Assembly (NCBI GenBank): GCA_043760555.1
Contig: JAYUOW010000128.1
Location: 1 to 14,911 of the forward strand
DNA from: JANMDR01 sp043760555
GTDB taxonomy: Bacteria; Pseudomonadota; Gammaproteobacteria; Burkholderiales; Usitatibacteraceae
DNA: 14,911 nucleotides
Reading direction: 5' to 3'
The position numbers and the translations under genes are program-made. How positions within the stretch are numbered: the first letter of the stretch is position 1; each line of letters starts with the position of its first letter. The notes under the pieces are model-generated. The model was not told the origin of the DNA and ran no database searches. It was given only the letters and a program-made list of their open reading frames with translations. Positions 1 through 7,076 of this stretch are shown piece after piece.

Positions 1-734
1 GCCGCCCCCAGCGGCGTGGGCGCAGGCGCGGTGGTTTGCGGCACGCCCGGCACCGGAATAGCGGTAGCAGCGACCATGCTATTAATTTGCACGCTAGGCA
101 AAGCAAAGCCGCTAGTACCTAGCGCGGTGATGCGCCCAAGTACTTCAACTGCGTCGATAGCGGGATTAAAACTGGTGCTGATGCGTACCACACGGGTGGC
201 TAATTCGGCTGATTGCGGCGCGGCGGGCATCGCAAATATCTCCACATAATTTCCCAGCGCCAAGCTGCCAACGCGATCAACACCGCTTAAGACAGTGTTG
301 GCGTCAATGCGGTATGCCCGATTGAGCACGGTAATTTCATTGAGTACCGCATCCACTTTTTGCACCGGTCCGCGCACAGCGCTTTGGGCGACGAGTTGGC
401 TTAGTTTTGCGGTAGTACCCACAGTGTTTGCAGGCACGCCGATGGCGTTAATTTGCATACCCAAACGCAAATTGCTAGATGCTGTAAAAATTTGAGCGTT
501 GATGGAGATGGCGGCATTGCTATCGTCGGCGCTCACGGCACCAATTTGCGTCGGACCCAGGCCACGCAATCCAGCCTCTAAGCCCACATCATCCACGGGT
601 GCAGCCATGCCGGTGCCGTTTGATCCTACTTTAACTTCTTCACTGCAGCCAAGCAAGGCAATGGCAGCGACGCATGCCGTGAAGATGCCCGATTTTAGGG
701 CGTTTACAAAGGGTTTTCTATTGAAAATTAGCAT
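1..734 (-). CDS. DUF5666 domain lipoprotein (3' end beyond window)
   Basis: The minus-strand frame is open from the start codon to the left edge (244 codons seen, C-terminus missing). The N-terminus is basic, then hydrophobic, and ends in a lipobox (ALLGC, Cys30), so this should be a lipoprotein exported by Sec and lipidated. The mature part repeats short beta-rich modules of the type 'G.V..VDAVLNEITVLNRAYRIDANTVL', with a valine/isoleucine pattern and a final 'D..T', which I recognise as DUF5666; at least two modules are visible (about residues 58-125 and 118-215). The molecular function of that family is unknown. I chose ATG 734 because GAGG (741-744 on the complement) sits six bases from it; ATG 737 directly before is also possible. 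The gap to the upstream DUF6502 gene is under 30 bases, so the two are probably co-transcribed. Codons 10-18, in the signal peptide, are copy A of the dispersed palindrome. Confidence 0.8.
   Translation of the reverse strand, partial: MLIFNRKPFVNALKSGIFTACVAAIALLGCSEEVKVGSNGTGMAAPVDDVGLEAGLRGLGPTQIGAVSADDSNAAISINAQIFTASSNLRLGMQINAIGVPANTVGTTAKLSQLVAQSAVRGPVQKVDAVLNEITVLNRAYRIDANTVLSGVDRVGSLALGNYVEIFAMPAAPQSAELATRVVRISTSFNPAIDAVEVLGRITALGTSGFALPSVQINSMVAATAIPVPGVPQTTAPAPTPLGA
681..707 (-). repeat. dispersed palindrome copy A, in DUF5666 lipoprotein gene
   Basis: On the minus strand, 23 of 27 bases match copy C, and the similarity continues past the 27 columns (CGGCAT against AGGCAT). It is read in the coding frame as VNALKSGIF and makes up part of the signal peptide, residues 10-18. 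Confidence 0.6.
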
Positions 735-764
735 CATTACCTCATCTAAATTAGGCGCCGCAGA

Positions 765-1628
765 CTACGGCTTTTGCTCTGGTGATTCAGCATAAAAATA
801 CATGCCGACACGAATTCGCGTTTGATTATTGGCGGGGCTATTTTTTTCGTCAATTGCTTCTAGCAATGTTGCTCGTTCGACCAATTCATCGTGAAAAAGT
901 TGCCATTGCGCGCGGGTAAACGTGTGTAGTTGCTCTGCTGAATTTGCCGACAATTCATCGGCAAAAATAGCGCGCTCTAAAAATGGCGCGGCAGGTGGGT
1001 CGCTATCTAAGCGCAATAAATTACTGACACCTGCAGCACTGTGGTCACTTAAATTTTCTGCGAACGGCAGCAGGCTGTCGGCTAACGCACGATTGGATAA
1101 AAACTGGGTTTCAGCCAGGCTAATTTCGCCGGCCTCATTTTGCGTCACGATATTAAGCCGCAACAATTCTTCTAGCACTGCAGATGGCCGATGGTCTTGC
1201 GTTACGCTACGCACTAGCTCATCAAACGATGGCTTGCCCGCAGCGGCCGCATCTGAACGCGGCAACGCGCGTGGGTCGCCATCGCGCGTGCGAAAGCGCC
1301 GCAGCGTGCGCCACGATGTATGCACAGCTGCGGCAAATGATGTTACCGAGTCGCCCGTTGCCATGGCCTCTTCATCGGTAGTTAAGCGGCGAATTTCTTT
1401 GCGATTAAGCCCAGTGAGCAATGATAATTTTGAGTCAGTTGCGTCAGCATCGGCAAAGTGTTTTTTTGCGGCATCGACATACACTTGCTTTAGCAGCTCG
1501 CTGGTTGTCTGATAGTTAACGCCCTTGGCAATCAGCAAGCGTACCAACGGCGTTAACACCAAACGCATCGCCGCCAAGAGCTTTGGCGTAGGGTTGGAAG
1601 GCGATTGATTATCGGGAGGCGACTTCAA
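765..1628 (-). CDS. DUF6502 family protein
   Basis: A 287-residue soluble protein with no signal peptide. The conserved start of the family is seen at about residues 17-52 (LLAAMRLVLTPLVRLLIAKG, then a 'YQTTSELLKQVYVDAA' helix), followed by a helix-turn-helix-like stretch (SLLTGLNRKEIRRL, about 68-81), which suggests a winged-helix DNA-binding N-terminus. The rest is helical with no catalytic motif that I can see. DUF6502 genes commonly precede DUF5666 genes in beta- and gammaproteobacteria, which matches the gene that follows here; a regulatory role is inference. The start is uncertain: TTG 1628 is the only start that keeps the whole conserved N-terminus before an in-frame stop at 1635-1637, but it has no clear Shine-Dalgarno sequence. 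ATG 1568 (residue 21) would cut into the conserved block. Confidence 0.8.
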   Translation of the reverse strand: MKSPPDNQSPSNPTPKLLAAMRLVLTPLVRLLIAKGVNYQTTSELLKQVYVDAAKKHFADADATDSKLSLLTGLNRKEIRRLTTDEEAMATGDSVTSFAAAVHTSWRTLRRFRTRDGDPRALPRSDAAAAGKPSFDELVRSVTQDHRPSAVLEELLRLNIVTQNEAGEISLAETQFLSNRALADSLLPFAENLSDHSAAGVSNLLRLDSDPPAAPFLERAIFADELSANSAEQLHTFTRAQWQLFHDELVERATLLEAIDEKNSPANNQTRIRVGMYFYAESPEQKP

Positions 1629-1687
1629 AATTAATCATTCAAAATAGTGGGTAGAAAACTAATTGTGCAGAAAAGTAAATATTTCAC

Positions 1688-1716
1688 TTGCATCGAAATC
1701 AAATCGCGGGAATAAT
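1688..1716 (+). promoter_or_regulatory. putative promoter with palindrome over the -10 box
   Basis: TTGCAT (1688-1693) and AATAAT (1711-1716, five of six to TATAAT) are separated by 17 bases, upstream of the first secreted-protein gene. A perfect 13-base palindrome, GGGAATAATTCCC (1708-1720), covers the -10 element and would suit a repressor. The -35 box is a weak match, so this is a candidate only. Confidence 0.4.
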
Positions 1717-1758
1717 TCCCACATTGCAATTATTTCCTACTTCTACATTGAGGTCAAT

Positions 1759-2613
1759 ATGAAAATTCCAACTGCACAAGTTTTAACACGAAACGGACTT
1801 TACTTCATACTAAGCACTGCGTTGGCGCTCATTCTATGTCTTTTTACAGCGCTTGCCGTTGCGCAAAGCAATGTACCACCGCCCTTCACGCCCAGCATTC
1901 TGACGGAACCTATCAATGCGCCGCAAGATACACCGCGTACGATCACCGTGCAGGGCCAGTGGCCAAGTGGCTGCCCGCCAACAACAGGGTCGATGGTCGC
2001 CGATTTAGCGGAATCGGATCACTTAATTACGATTTCACTTTTTGTACCGCAAACGCTTTTGCCTTGCACTGCGGTCATTGGCACGTACGCCATTAAATTT
2101 AACTACACACCCAAATCGCTTGGCGTGATCCGCGTCGTCGTGCAGCCAAACGTGGTGGCACCAGGCAATGTCGGCACCATCACCACATCCCTCGCTGGGC
2201 AAAATCGCGGCATCGCGGATGTTTCCGGCATGTGGTACGACTTCAATACCAACGGTTCTGGCATGTCGCTTATCCATAATTTTCAAGGGGTAACTAGCGG
2301 TGTTTTCGGCGCATGGTTTGCCTACGACAACGCTGGAAACCCGCGCTGGCTAACGATTCAGGAAGGCAAATGGGAAACCAACGGCACCATCGTCGGTAAT
2401 TTGTACGAAACCAAAGCTGCAGCGAATCAGTGCACCGCCAGCCTACCGCTATGTGTAACCAAGTACACCAGCATCGTAAAAATCGGCACCGCACGCCTCA
2501 CCTTTACCGGCATTGGGCCTAACTCTGGCACACCGCCGCAGGCGACGTTTGAGGGCATTGATGCCAGCGGCGCGTCTATCGTTAAGTCGTCGGCCATTCG
2601 CTTAGCGCTCTAA
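1759..2613 (+). CDS. secreted Trp/Tyr-rich domain protein, tandem paralog 1
   Basis: Encodes 284 residues. The N-terminus is a Sec signal peptide (hydrophobic about 13-32, likely cut after AVA at 33-35), so the product is periplasmic or secreted. Two regions follow. Residues about 40-140 are a beta-rich region with two cysteines (GCPP, LPCTAV). Residues about 150-284 carry the pattern 'GMWYD..TNGSGMSL...', 'GAWFAYDNAGNPRWLTIQEG' and 'GNLYETKA', then another cysteine pair (QC....PLCV). The Gly-x-Trp-Tyr-Asp ... Trp-Phe-x-Tyr-Asp ... Trp-Leu pattern is common in uncharacterised exported proteobacterial proteins; I know no proven activity. I start at ATG 1759 because GAGG (1750-1753) precedes it by five bases and it begins the signal peptide; a longer reading from 1663 has neither feature. 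The next gene is a paralog 34 bases downstream. Confidence 0.85.
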   Translation: MKIPTAQVLTRNGLYFILSTALALILCLFTALAVAQSNVPPPFTPSILTEPINAPQDTPRTITVQGQWPSGCPPTTGSMVADLAESDHLITISLFVPQTLLPCTAVIGTYAIKFNYTPKSLGVIRVVVQPNVVAPGNVGTITTSLAGQNRGIADVSGMWYDFNTNGSGMSLIHNFQGVTSGVFGAWFAYDNAGNPRWLTIQEGKWETNGTIVGNLYETKAAANQCTASLPLCVTKYTSIVKIGTARLTFTGIGPNSGTPPQATFEGIDASGASIVKSSAIRLAL

Positions 2614-2647
2614 TGCTTCGGCACAAACTACCTTACGGAGGCCTCAC

Positions 2648-3499
2648 ATGAAATTATTTATCGCACCATTTGCGTTGCTACTCACAGCGATCATCGCACC
2701 CTTCTCAGTTGCCTATGCTACGCAGCCCGCGTCCATTGCCATCACGGCGCTAAACGTCACCGTAACGCCAGAAAACGCACCCGAAAACACCCCACGCATC
2801 ATCAGCGTGCGCACATCCGGCGCGTTCTTCTGTTTACCGTTATTTGGCGCAATGAGCACAGCAGCGGTAACTGAGGCAGATTTAATCACCATAACTTTCC
2901 CAAACTTTGCGCCGGGCTTTACCTTTACTACGCCGCCTGCCATCGCGCCCTGCCCGGCCATTGTGGCTTCCGTTGAGCAAACATTTAGCTACACACCAAC
3001 AAAAGCTGGCGTCATTCGAGTGCGCGTGATGCAAGCCAACGGCCCGCTCAGCGGCGGTGCATCTATACTCACTTCGCCAAAGGGCGAAACACGCGGCTTG
3101 GCAGATGTTTCTGGCATGTACTATGACAGCAATACCAATGGTTCGGGCTTAGCAATTCACCACAATGTGCAAGGTGAAAAAAGCGGCTTATTTGGAGCGT
3201 GGTTTGCCTATGATGCCGAAGGCAAATCGCGTTGGCTCACCATACAAGAAACGCGGTGGGAAACCACCGATGTTTTGGTTGGCAATCTTTACGAAACCAA
3301 AGCCAGCCCCAACCAATGCGCCTCCGCAACGCCGCTTTGCGTGACGAAATTTTCGAGCATTCAAAAAATCGGCACGGTGCGTATTAACTTCTTCATACTT
3401 CGACCGCTTGATGATGTGATTCGCGCTACGGAAGTGCGGGCTATTGGTTTAGACGGCGCAACGCTATTTAGCTCAAGCGTCTATAAACTTCCGTTGTAA
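2648..3499 (+). CDS. secreted Trp/Tyr-rich domain protein, tandem paralog 2
   Basis: Encodes 283 residues with the same layout as the gene before it. A signal peptide (hydrophobic about 3-22) is likely cut after AYA (22-24). A beta-rich first half has two cysteines (FFCLP, APCPA). The second half from about residue 149 matches the paralog closely (GLADVSGMYYDSNTNGSG, FGAWFAYDAEGKSRWLTIQE, VGNLYETKASPNQC, PLCVTKFSSIQKIGT). The second half is clearly more conserved between the two copies than the first, although both halves share 'ENAP..TPR.I.V' and 'SYTP.K.GVIRV.V', so the whole gene was duplicated. ATG 2648 has a strong GGAGG (2637-2641). The genes likely form an operon. The substrate or partner is unknown; four conserved cysteines suggest two disulfides formed in the periplasm. 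Confidence 0.85.
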   Translation: MKLFIAPFALLLTAIIAPFSVAYATQPASIAITALNVTVTPENAPENTPRIISVRTSGAFFCLPLFGAMSTAAVTEADLITITFPNFAPGFTFTTPPAIAPCPAIVASVEQTFSYTPTKAGVIRVRVMQANGPLSGGASILTSPKGETRGLADVSGMYYDSNTNGSGLAIHHNVQGEKSGLFGAWFAYDAEGKSRWLTIQETRWETTDVLVGNLYETKASPNQCASATPLCVTKFSSIQKIGTVRINFFILRPLDDVIRATEVRAIGLDGATLFSSSVYKLPL

Positions 3500-3510
3500 T
3501 TTGGTTACAC

Positions 3511-3537
3511 TAGATTCTTTGAAAATCAAGGAATCTA
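3511..3537 (+). promoter_or_regulatory. hairpin enclosing the msrA Shine-Dalgarno
   Basis: Bases 3511-3522 pair with 3526-3537 as a 12-base-pair stem (one G-U, T3518/G3530) closed by an AAA loop. The msrA Shine-Dalgarno AAGGA (3528-3532) lies entirely in the right arm and ATG 3542 follows five bases after the stem. No U-tract follows on either strand, so it is not a standard terminator. Control of msrA translation, for example by temperature or a processing event, is inference. Confidence 0.55.
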
Positions 3538-3541
3538 AATT

Positions 3542-4072
3542 ATGCAAACCGCAATTTTTGCAGGTGGTTGTTTTTGGTGCACTGAAGCTGTATTTAATGC
3601 GGTAATCGGCGTGGAAAGCGCTATTTCAGGCTATATCGGGGGCAACGATGCAAATCCGACGTACAAGGATATTTGCAGCGGTACCACCGGCCACGCTGAA
3701 GCCGTGAAAATTACGTTTGATGAAGCAAAGATTAGCTATGCGGATTTACTCGGCATTTTCTTTGCCACGCATGATCCGACGACGCTAAATCGGCAAGGTG
3801 CCGATCAAGGCACGCAGTATCGATCGGCGGTGTTTTACTTGGACGCTGCGCAATGTGCGGCCGCCCAAACCATGATTGATGAACTAACCAAAGCCCAGGT
3901 TTTCTCGTCACCCATCGTCACGGCGTTAACGCCAGCATCTACGTTTTATGATGCCGAAGATTATCATCAAGAATACTATGCCAATAACCCAAACCAAGGT
4001 TATTGTATGGCAGTGGTGGGGCCTAAGGTTTCAAAATTTCGCGCGAAGTTTAAGCAGTTTCTGAAGGCCTAA
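3542..4072 (+). CDS. msrA: peptide-methionine (S)-S-oxide reductase MsrA
   Basis: Reduces the S-epimer of methionine sulfoxide, free or in proteins, back to methionine, using thioredoxin. The 176 residues match the usual compact length. The signature GGCFWC is at residues 8-13, with catalytic Cys10 directly followed by Phe-Trp. Other family blocks are GHAEAV (about 57-62), the central 'DQGTQYRSAVFY' (about 89-100) and 'YHQEYYANNP' (about 141-150). There is no signal peptide, so it acts in the cytosol. The usual C-terminal resolving cysteine is not at the extreme end; a cysteine in 'GYCMAVVGPKV' (about 154) is the likely resolving residue. ATG 3542 has AAGGA at 3528-3532, buried in a hairpin. 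It lies 42 bases after the secreted paralogs on the same strand and overlaps the stop of the convergent DUF72 gene by four bases. Confidence 0.97.
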   Translation: MQTAIFAGGCFWCTEAVFNAVIGVESAISGYIGGNDANPTYKDICSGTTGHAEAVKITFDEAKISYADLLGIFFATHDPTTLNRQGADQGTQYRSAVFYLDAAQCAAAQTMIDELTKAQVFSSPIVTALTPASTFYDAEDYHQEYYANNPNQGYCMAVVGPKVSKFRAKFKQFLKA

Positions 4073-5112
4073 TTTAGGTTTGGCAATTGTACTGCCGCAA
4101 TCGCTTTAGCAAGCTTGGCTAAGGTGCGCGGCGCAGAACCCTCGGCTTTATTGTTGGCAATAATGTGCACTGGAAATCCGGCATCAATTGCCCGTAATGC
4201 CGCCATACACAAGGCGTTTCGGGCATCAGGGTCTTCATCAACCAACTGCGTAAACGGAAAATAGCGCGCCTTGGCGTCTTCATATTTGAAGCCGCTGTGC
4301 AAGCTCCAGCGCGCTACAAAAGCCCCAATTGGCAACACCTGATTTGCGCGCTCAATTTGTACTGCCGGTGTCGGCAAATTAGCGTGAACGCCAACACAAT
4401 ATTGCACACCACTATGCAGCAACGCCCTAAAGAATCGATCAGTTAGTAAAGCTGCATCGCGCACTTCTACCGCGTAATGCATCGACGGTGGCAGCGCTTT
4501 TAAAAATCGATAAAGCCGATTGATAAAGCCATCGACTTCATGCCGAATAACTGAGCCCAATGGCGGAAACTGAAATACCATTACGCCAAGCTTTTCGCCC
4601 AAGCCAGCGCTACAAGGGTTGCAAAAATATTCCGCCGCGTATTGGGCGTCTAAAAGGAACGGACTACTGCTAAATTTACCGGATTCATCGCGCACATAGG
4701 GTGAAGTAACAGCCATCGGTGCCTTCACTAAAAAACGAAAATCATCGGGCACTTGTGCTGCGTATTTTTCATAATCGGCTTGCGCAATGGGGGCGTAAAA
4801 GGTGCGATCAATGCCCACTGCACGCAACAGCGGGTGTTGCGCATAGGCATGCAAGCCTTCACGGGCGAGCTTGGTATCGCTAAATTCGCCGCCATAAACT
4901 AACCCCGCCCAACCTGCGAACGACCATGACGAAGTGCCTAGATGCAGCAATGACGGCAGGTTGCGAGACAAGGCGTGCAAGTCGTCCGGCACAATTGCGG
5001 GCAACACGTCGGCTGATTTGCGGCGTGATGGTTTAGTGGGCTTGAAAGGAACTTCAGGTGCCAAGTCATCGTCAAGATCAAATAAACTGGCTTGTTTGGT
5101 TTCGATAGACAA
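4069..5112 (-). CDS. DUF72 (YecE-like) family protein
   Basis: A 347-residue cytosolic protein of the DUF72 family, which has a TIM-barrel-like fold and no firmly established reaction. The family start GTSSWSFAGWAG is at about residues 59-70, followed by 'IDRTFYAPIA' (101-110), 'DFRFLVKAP' (124-132), 'VMVFQFPP' (178-184) and 'YAVEVRD' (213-219). Residues 1-55 form a charged, low-complexity extension (SLFDLDDD, then a lysine/arginine stretch), also found in other long proteobacterial members. No ATG is available before the conserved part: TTG 5112 is the first possible start after an in-frame stop at 5143-5145 and keeps the N-terminal SLFD motif; the Shine-Dalgarno is poor. It is divergent from the amidohydrolase gene with only 60 bases between them, so the two promoters must overlap. 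Its stop overlaps that of msrA. Confidence 0.88.
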   Translation of the reverse strand: MSIETKQASLFDLDDDLAPEVPFKPTKPSRRKSADVLPAIVPDDLHALSRNLPSLLHLGTSSWSFAGWAGLVYGGEFSDTKLAREGLHAYAQHPLLRAVGIDRTFYAPIAQADYEKYAAQVPDDFRFLVKAPMAVTSPYVRDESGKFSSSPFLLDAQYAAEYFCNPCSAGLGEKLGVMVFQFPPLGSVIRHEVDGFINRLYRFLKALPPSMHYAVEVRDAALLTDRFFRALLHSGVQYCVGVHANLPTPAVQIERANQVLPIGAFVARWSLHSGFKYEDAKARYFPFTQLVDEDPDARNALCMAALRAIDAGFPVHIIANNKAEGSAPRTLAKLAKAIAAVQLPNLN

Positions 5113-5172
5113 ATGCGTGGGTGCTTTCGTAATAGTATTAAGTTACTTTATCAATATTTTAAGGGTTCGACC

Positions 5173-6885
5173 ATGACATTACGAATCATTGCGGCACTTG
5201 TATCGGCGAACTTGTTGGGTGGCTGCGCGAACAATGCGCCGCCGCTCGTTACGCTGAACGTAGCGACGCCCGCCATTACCACGCCGCGCCTGATAACCCC
5301 CGCCATGCAGTTAACGAACGTCGCTGCGTGGACGCCGCAAAGTGTAGTGGTGTTGCGTGGCCGCGTGGTGACGATGGATGATGCCGGCACGGTGCTTGAA
5401 AATGGCGGCGTAGTGATTCGTAATGGCGTAATTGATGCCGTACTACCGGCTGAAGATGCCCTATTTACGGACATCTACAAGACGTCCTCTATCATTATCG
5501 AAACCCGTGGGGTGATTTATCCAGGCTTAATTGATTTGCATAATCATCCCGAATACGCGATTTATCCGCCCATGCCAATTCCGCGTGCGTACAAAGACCG
5601 CTACGAATGGCGCAACTATGATGATGATTATACGAAGCGTATTACCTACCCAAATACGGTGCTGACCAACGATATTTATTACGGACTTGGCAGTGAAGTG
5701 GGTCGGTTTGGCGAGATGCAGGCGCTGGTGGGTGGCACCACGACGTTGCAGGGGTCACGCACCTTTGCGGCGTATTCTAAAAACGAATGCTTGGCACGCA
5801 ATATTGAAAACTCTGCCGTCACCAACCAAAAGGCGTTTAGCCGCGTGGATATTGGTCGCGATGCTGCTGAATGGGCTGCGATGCAGACCGAAAAAACCAA
5901 AGGTAGCATGGTGATTCATCTTGCAGAAGGTGCGTCTGCACGCATGGCTGACGAGCTGCGCTATGTAAAAAATAGCGGCTTATTGGGGCCAGAACTTATA
6001 GCCGTGCATGGCGTTGGCTTGCGCCCGCAAGACTTGGATGAACTGGCTAAAGCGGGCGCCAAAATGGTGTGGTCACCACTTTCAAATTTTATGTTGTATG
6101 GTAAAACCGCCAACATTGACGCCGCCCGCAAAGCCGGTGTGCCGCTGAGCATTGGCCCTGATTGGGCACCATCGGGCAGCAAAAATAGTTTGGGCGAATT
6201 GAAGGTGGTAGACCTTGTAAATAAAAACGCGATCAGCAATAAATTTACTGATCGCGAACTAATAGAAATGGTCACGCGCAATCCCGCACTGGCGTTAAAC
6301 TGGGGCGGCAAGCTAGGACAAATTAAAGCGGGAATGCTGGCAGATTTATTAATTGTGGATGATGCCAACGCCGATGTGTACCGCAATTTAATTGAAACCA
6401 CTGAAGAGGCAATACGCCTTGTAATGGTGCGCGGAGAGCCACTCTACGGTGATGCAGGTTCTGTGCAAGCACTGCGCCCGCAAGCCGAAAAGCTCACGCT
6501 ATTCGGTGGCCTGCGCGACAAAGCCATGCAAGCACAATGCGTAGGAACTGATCTTCCAAACGTGAGTGTGGCAGAAATTAAAACGCGCCTAAACACCGCG
6601 CTGCAATTCGCCCCCGAATATAGTGCCAAGAAAATTCCAGCGGAGCAGATTAGTAAAGATTTGTTGGTGTGCGGTCAAGCCAAACCCACTGACCCGCCAA
6701 CGCCCGATGATGCAAAGCGCGCATTAGCTTGCAGATTCGGCCTACCGTTTGAACCAACGCGCTTGAGCCCGTTAACAGTGCACGATGACCCCGAATTTTT
6801 TCAGCGGGTGTTGGCAATAAAACATATGCCAGCTTATTTGCAAACCATCACGCGGTATTATCGCGCGCCGAAGTTGTTGCAGTAG
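5173..6885 (+). CDS. amidohydrolase family lipoprotein
   Basis: A 570-residue member of the metal-dependent amidohydrolase superfamily (ATZ/TRZ/SsnA-like). Residues 1-18 are a lipoprotein signal with lipobox LLGGC (Cys18), so the enzyme is membrane-anchored outside the cytoplasm. A beta-sandwich segment (about 50-115) ends in 'GVIYPGLIDLHNHPEY', giving the paired metal histidines at about 123 and 125. Further candidate ligands are His in 'VIHLAEGA' (about 249), His in 'AVHGVGL' (about 279) and Asp in 'GPDWAPSG' (about 330). The sandwich strand returns in 'GMLADLLIVD' (about 389-398). About 110 C-terminal residues with three cysteines follow and are not part of the core fold. The substrate is unknown. 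ATG 5173 has AAGGG (5161-5165) seven bases away and begins the signal peptide. Residues 94-102, in a surface loop before the metal motif, are copy E of the dispersed palindrome. Confidence 0.85.
   Translation: MTLRIIAALVSANLLGGCANNAPPLVTLNVATPAITTPRLITPAMQLTNVAAWTPQSVVVLRGRVVTMDDAGTVLENGGVVIRNGVIDAVLPAEDALFTDIYKTSSIIIETRGVIYPGLIDLHNHPEYAIYPPMPIPRAYKDRYEWRNYDDDYTKRITYPNTVLTNDIYYGLGSEVGRFGEMQALVGGTTTLQGSRTFAAYSKNECLARNIENSAVTNQKAFSRVDIGRDAAEWAAMQTEKTKGSMVIHLAEGASARMADELRYVKNSGLLGPELIAVHGVGLRPQDLDELAKAGAKMVWSPLSNFMLYGKTANIDAARKAGVPLSIGPDWAPSGSKNSLGELKVVDLVNKNAISNKFTDRELIEMVTRNPALALNWGGKLGQIKAGMLADLLIVDDANADVYRNLIETTEEAIRLVMVRGEPLYGDAGSVQALRPQAEKLTLFGGLRDKAMQAQCVGTDLPNVSVAEIKTRLNTALQFAPEYSAKKIPAEQISKDLLVCGQAKPTDPPTPDDAKRALACRFGLPFEPTRLSPLTVHDDPEFFQRVLAIKHMPAYLQTITRYYRAPKLLQ
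5452..5478 (+). repeat. dispersed palindrome copy E, in amidohydrolase gene
   Basis: Aligned without gaps to the other four copies, it shares 23 of 27 bases with copy B (9416-9442). The arms are AGATGCCC (5454-5461) and GGACATCT (5469-5476) around a 7-base loop, with one arm mismatch. It is read in the coding frame as EDALFTDIY. Confidence 0.65.
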
Positions 6886-6892
6886 CACATCA

Positions 6893-7046
6893 CGTAGGTC
6901 GGGTTAGCCGCGATGGCGCGATTTTTGCCAGCGGGGTGTAATCCGACGCGACGATTGCCAACGTGCACGAATTTCGCATCGCCCGATTGCAAAAGTTGCG
7001 TCGGGTTACTTGACGGGAAAGGCACCCGCCGCTAACCCGACCTACG
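6893..7046. repeat. nested inverted repeat of GTCGGGTTA units (REP/MITE-like)
   Basis: The outer arms CGTAGGTCGGGTTAGC (6893-6908) and GCTAACCCGACCTACG (7031-7046) are perfect 16-base inverted repeats. Inside them GTAATCCGACGC (6938-6949) and GCGTCGGGTTAC (6998-7009) are inverted with one mismatch. The four units therefore alternate in orientation. GTAGGTCGGGTTA-type palindromes are familiar as dispersed, non-coding repeats in several beta- and gammaproteobacteria. The element fills the gap between the convergent amidohydrolase and pdxH genes, a usual site for REP elements, and could fold into a cruciform or stop transcription from either side. No coding frame or transposase is present. Confidence 0.75.
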
Positions 7047-7076
7047 GGCGCAACCAACACGACCTGCGACGCTACC

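Noticed and set aside
922..1512. Long plus-strand open frame opposite the DUF6502 gene
   Set aside because: Serine/alanine/arginine-rich antisense shadow with no ribosome binding site; the minus-strand frame has clear family similarity.
1663..1758. N-terminal extension of the first secreted protein from ATG 1663
   Set aside because: It would put 32 polar residues before a clear signal peptide; ATG 1759 has a proper Shine-Dalgarno.
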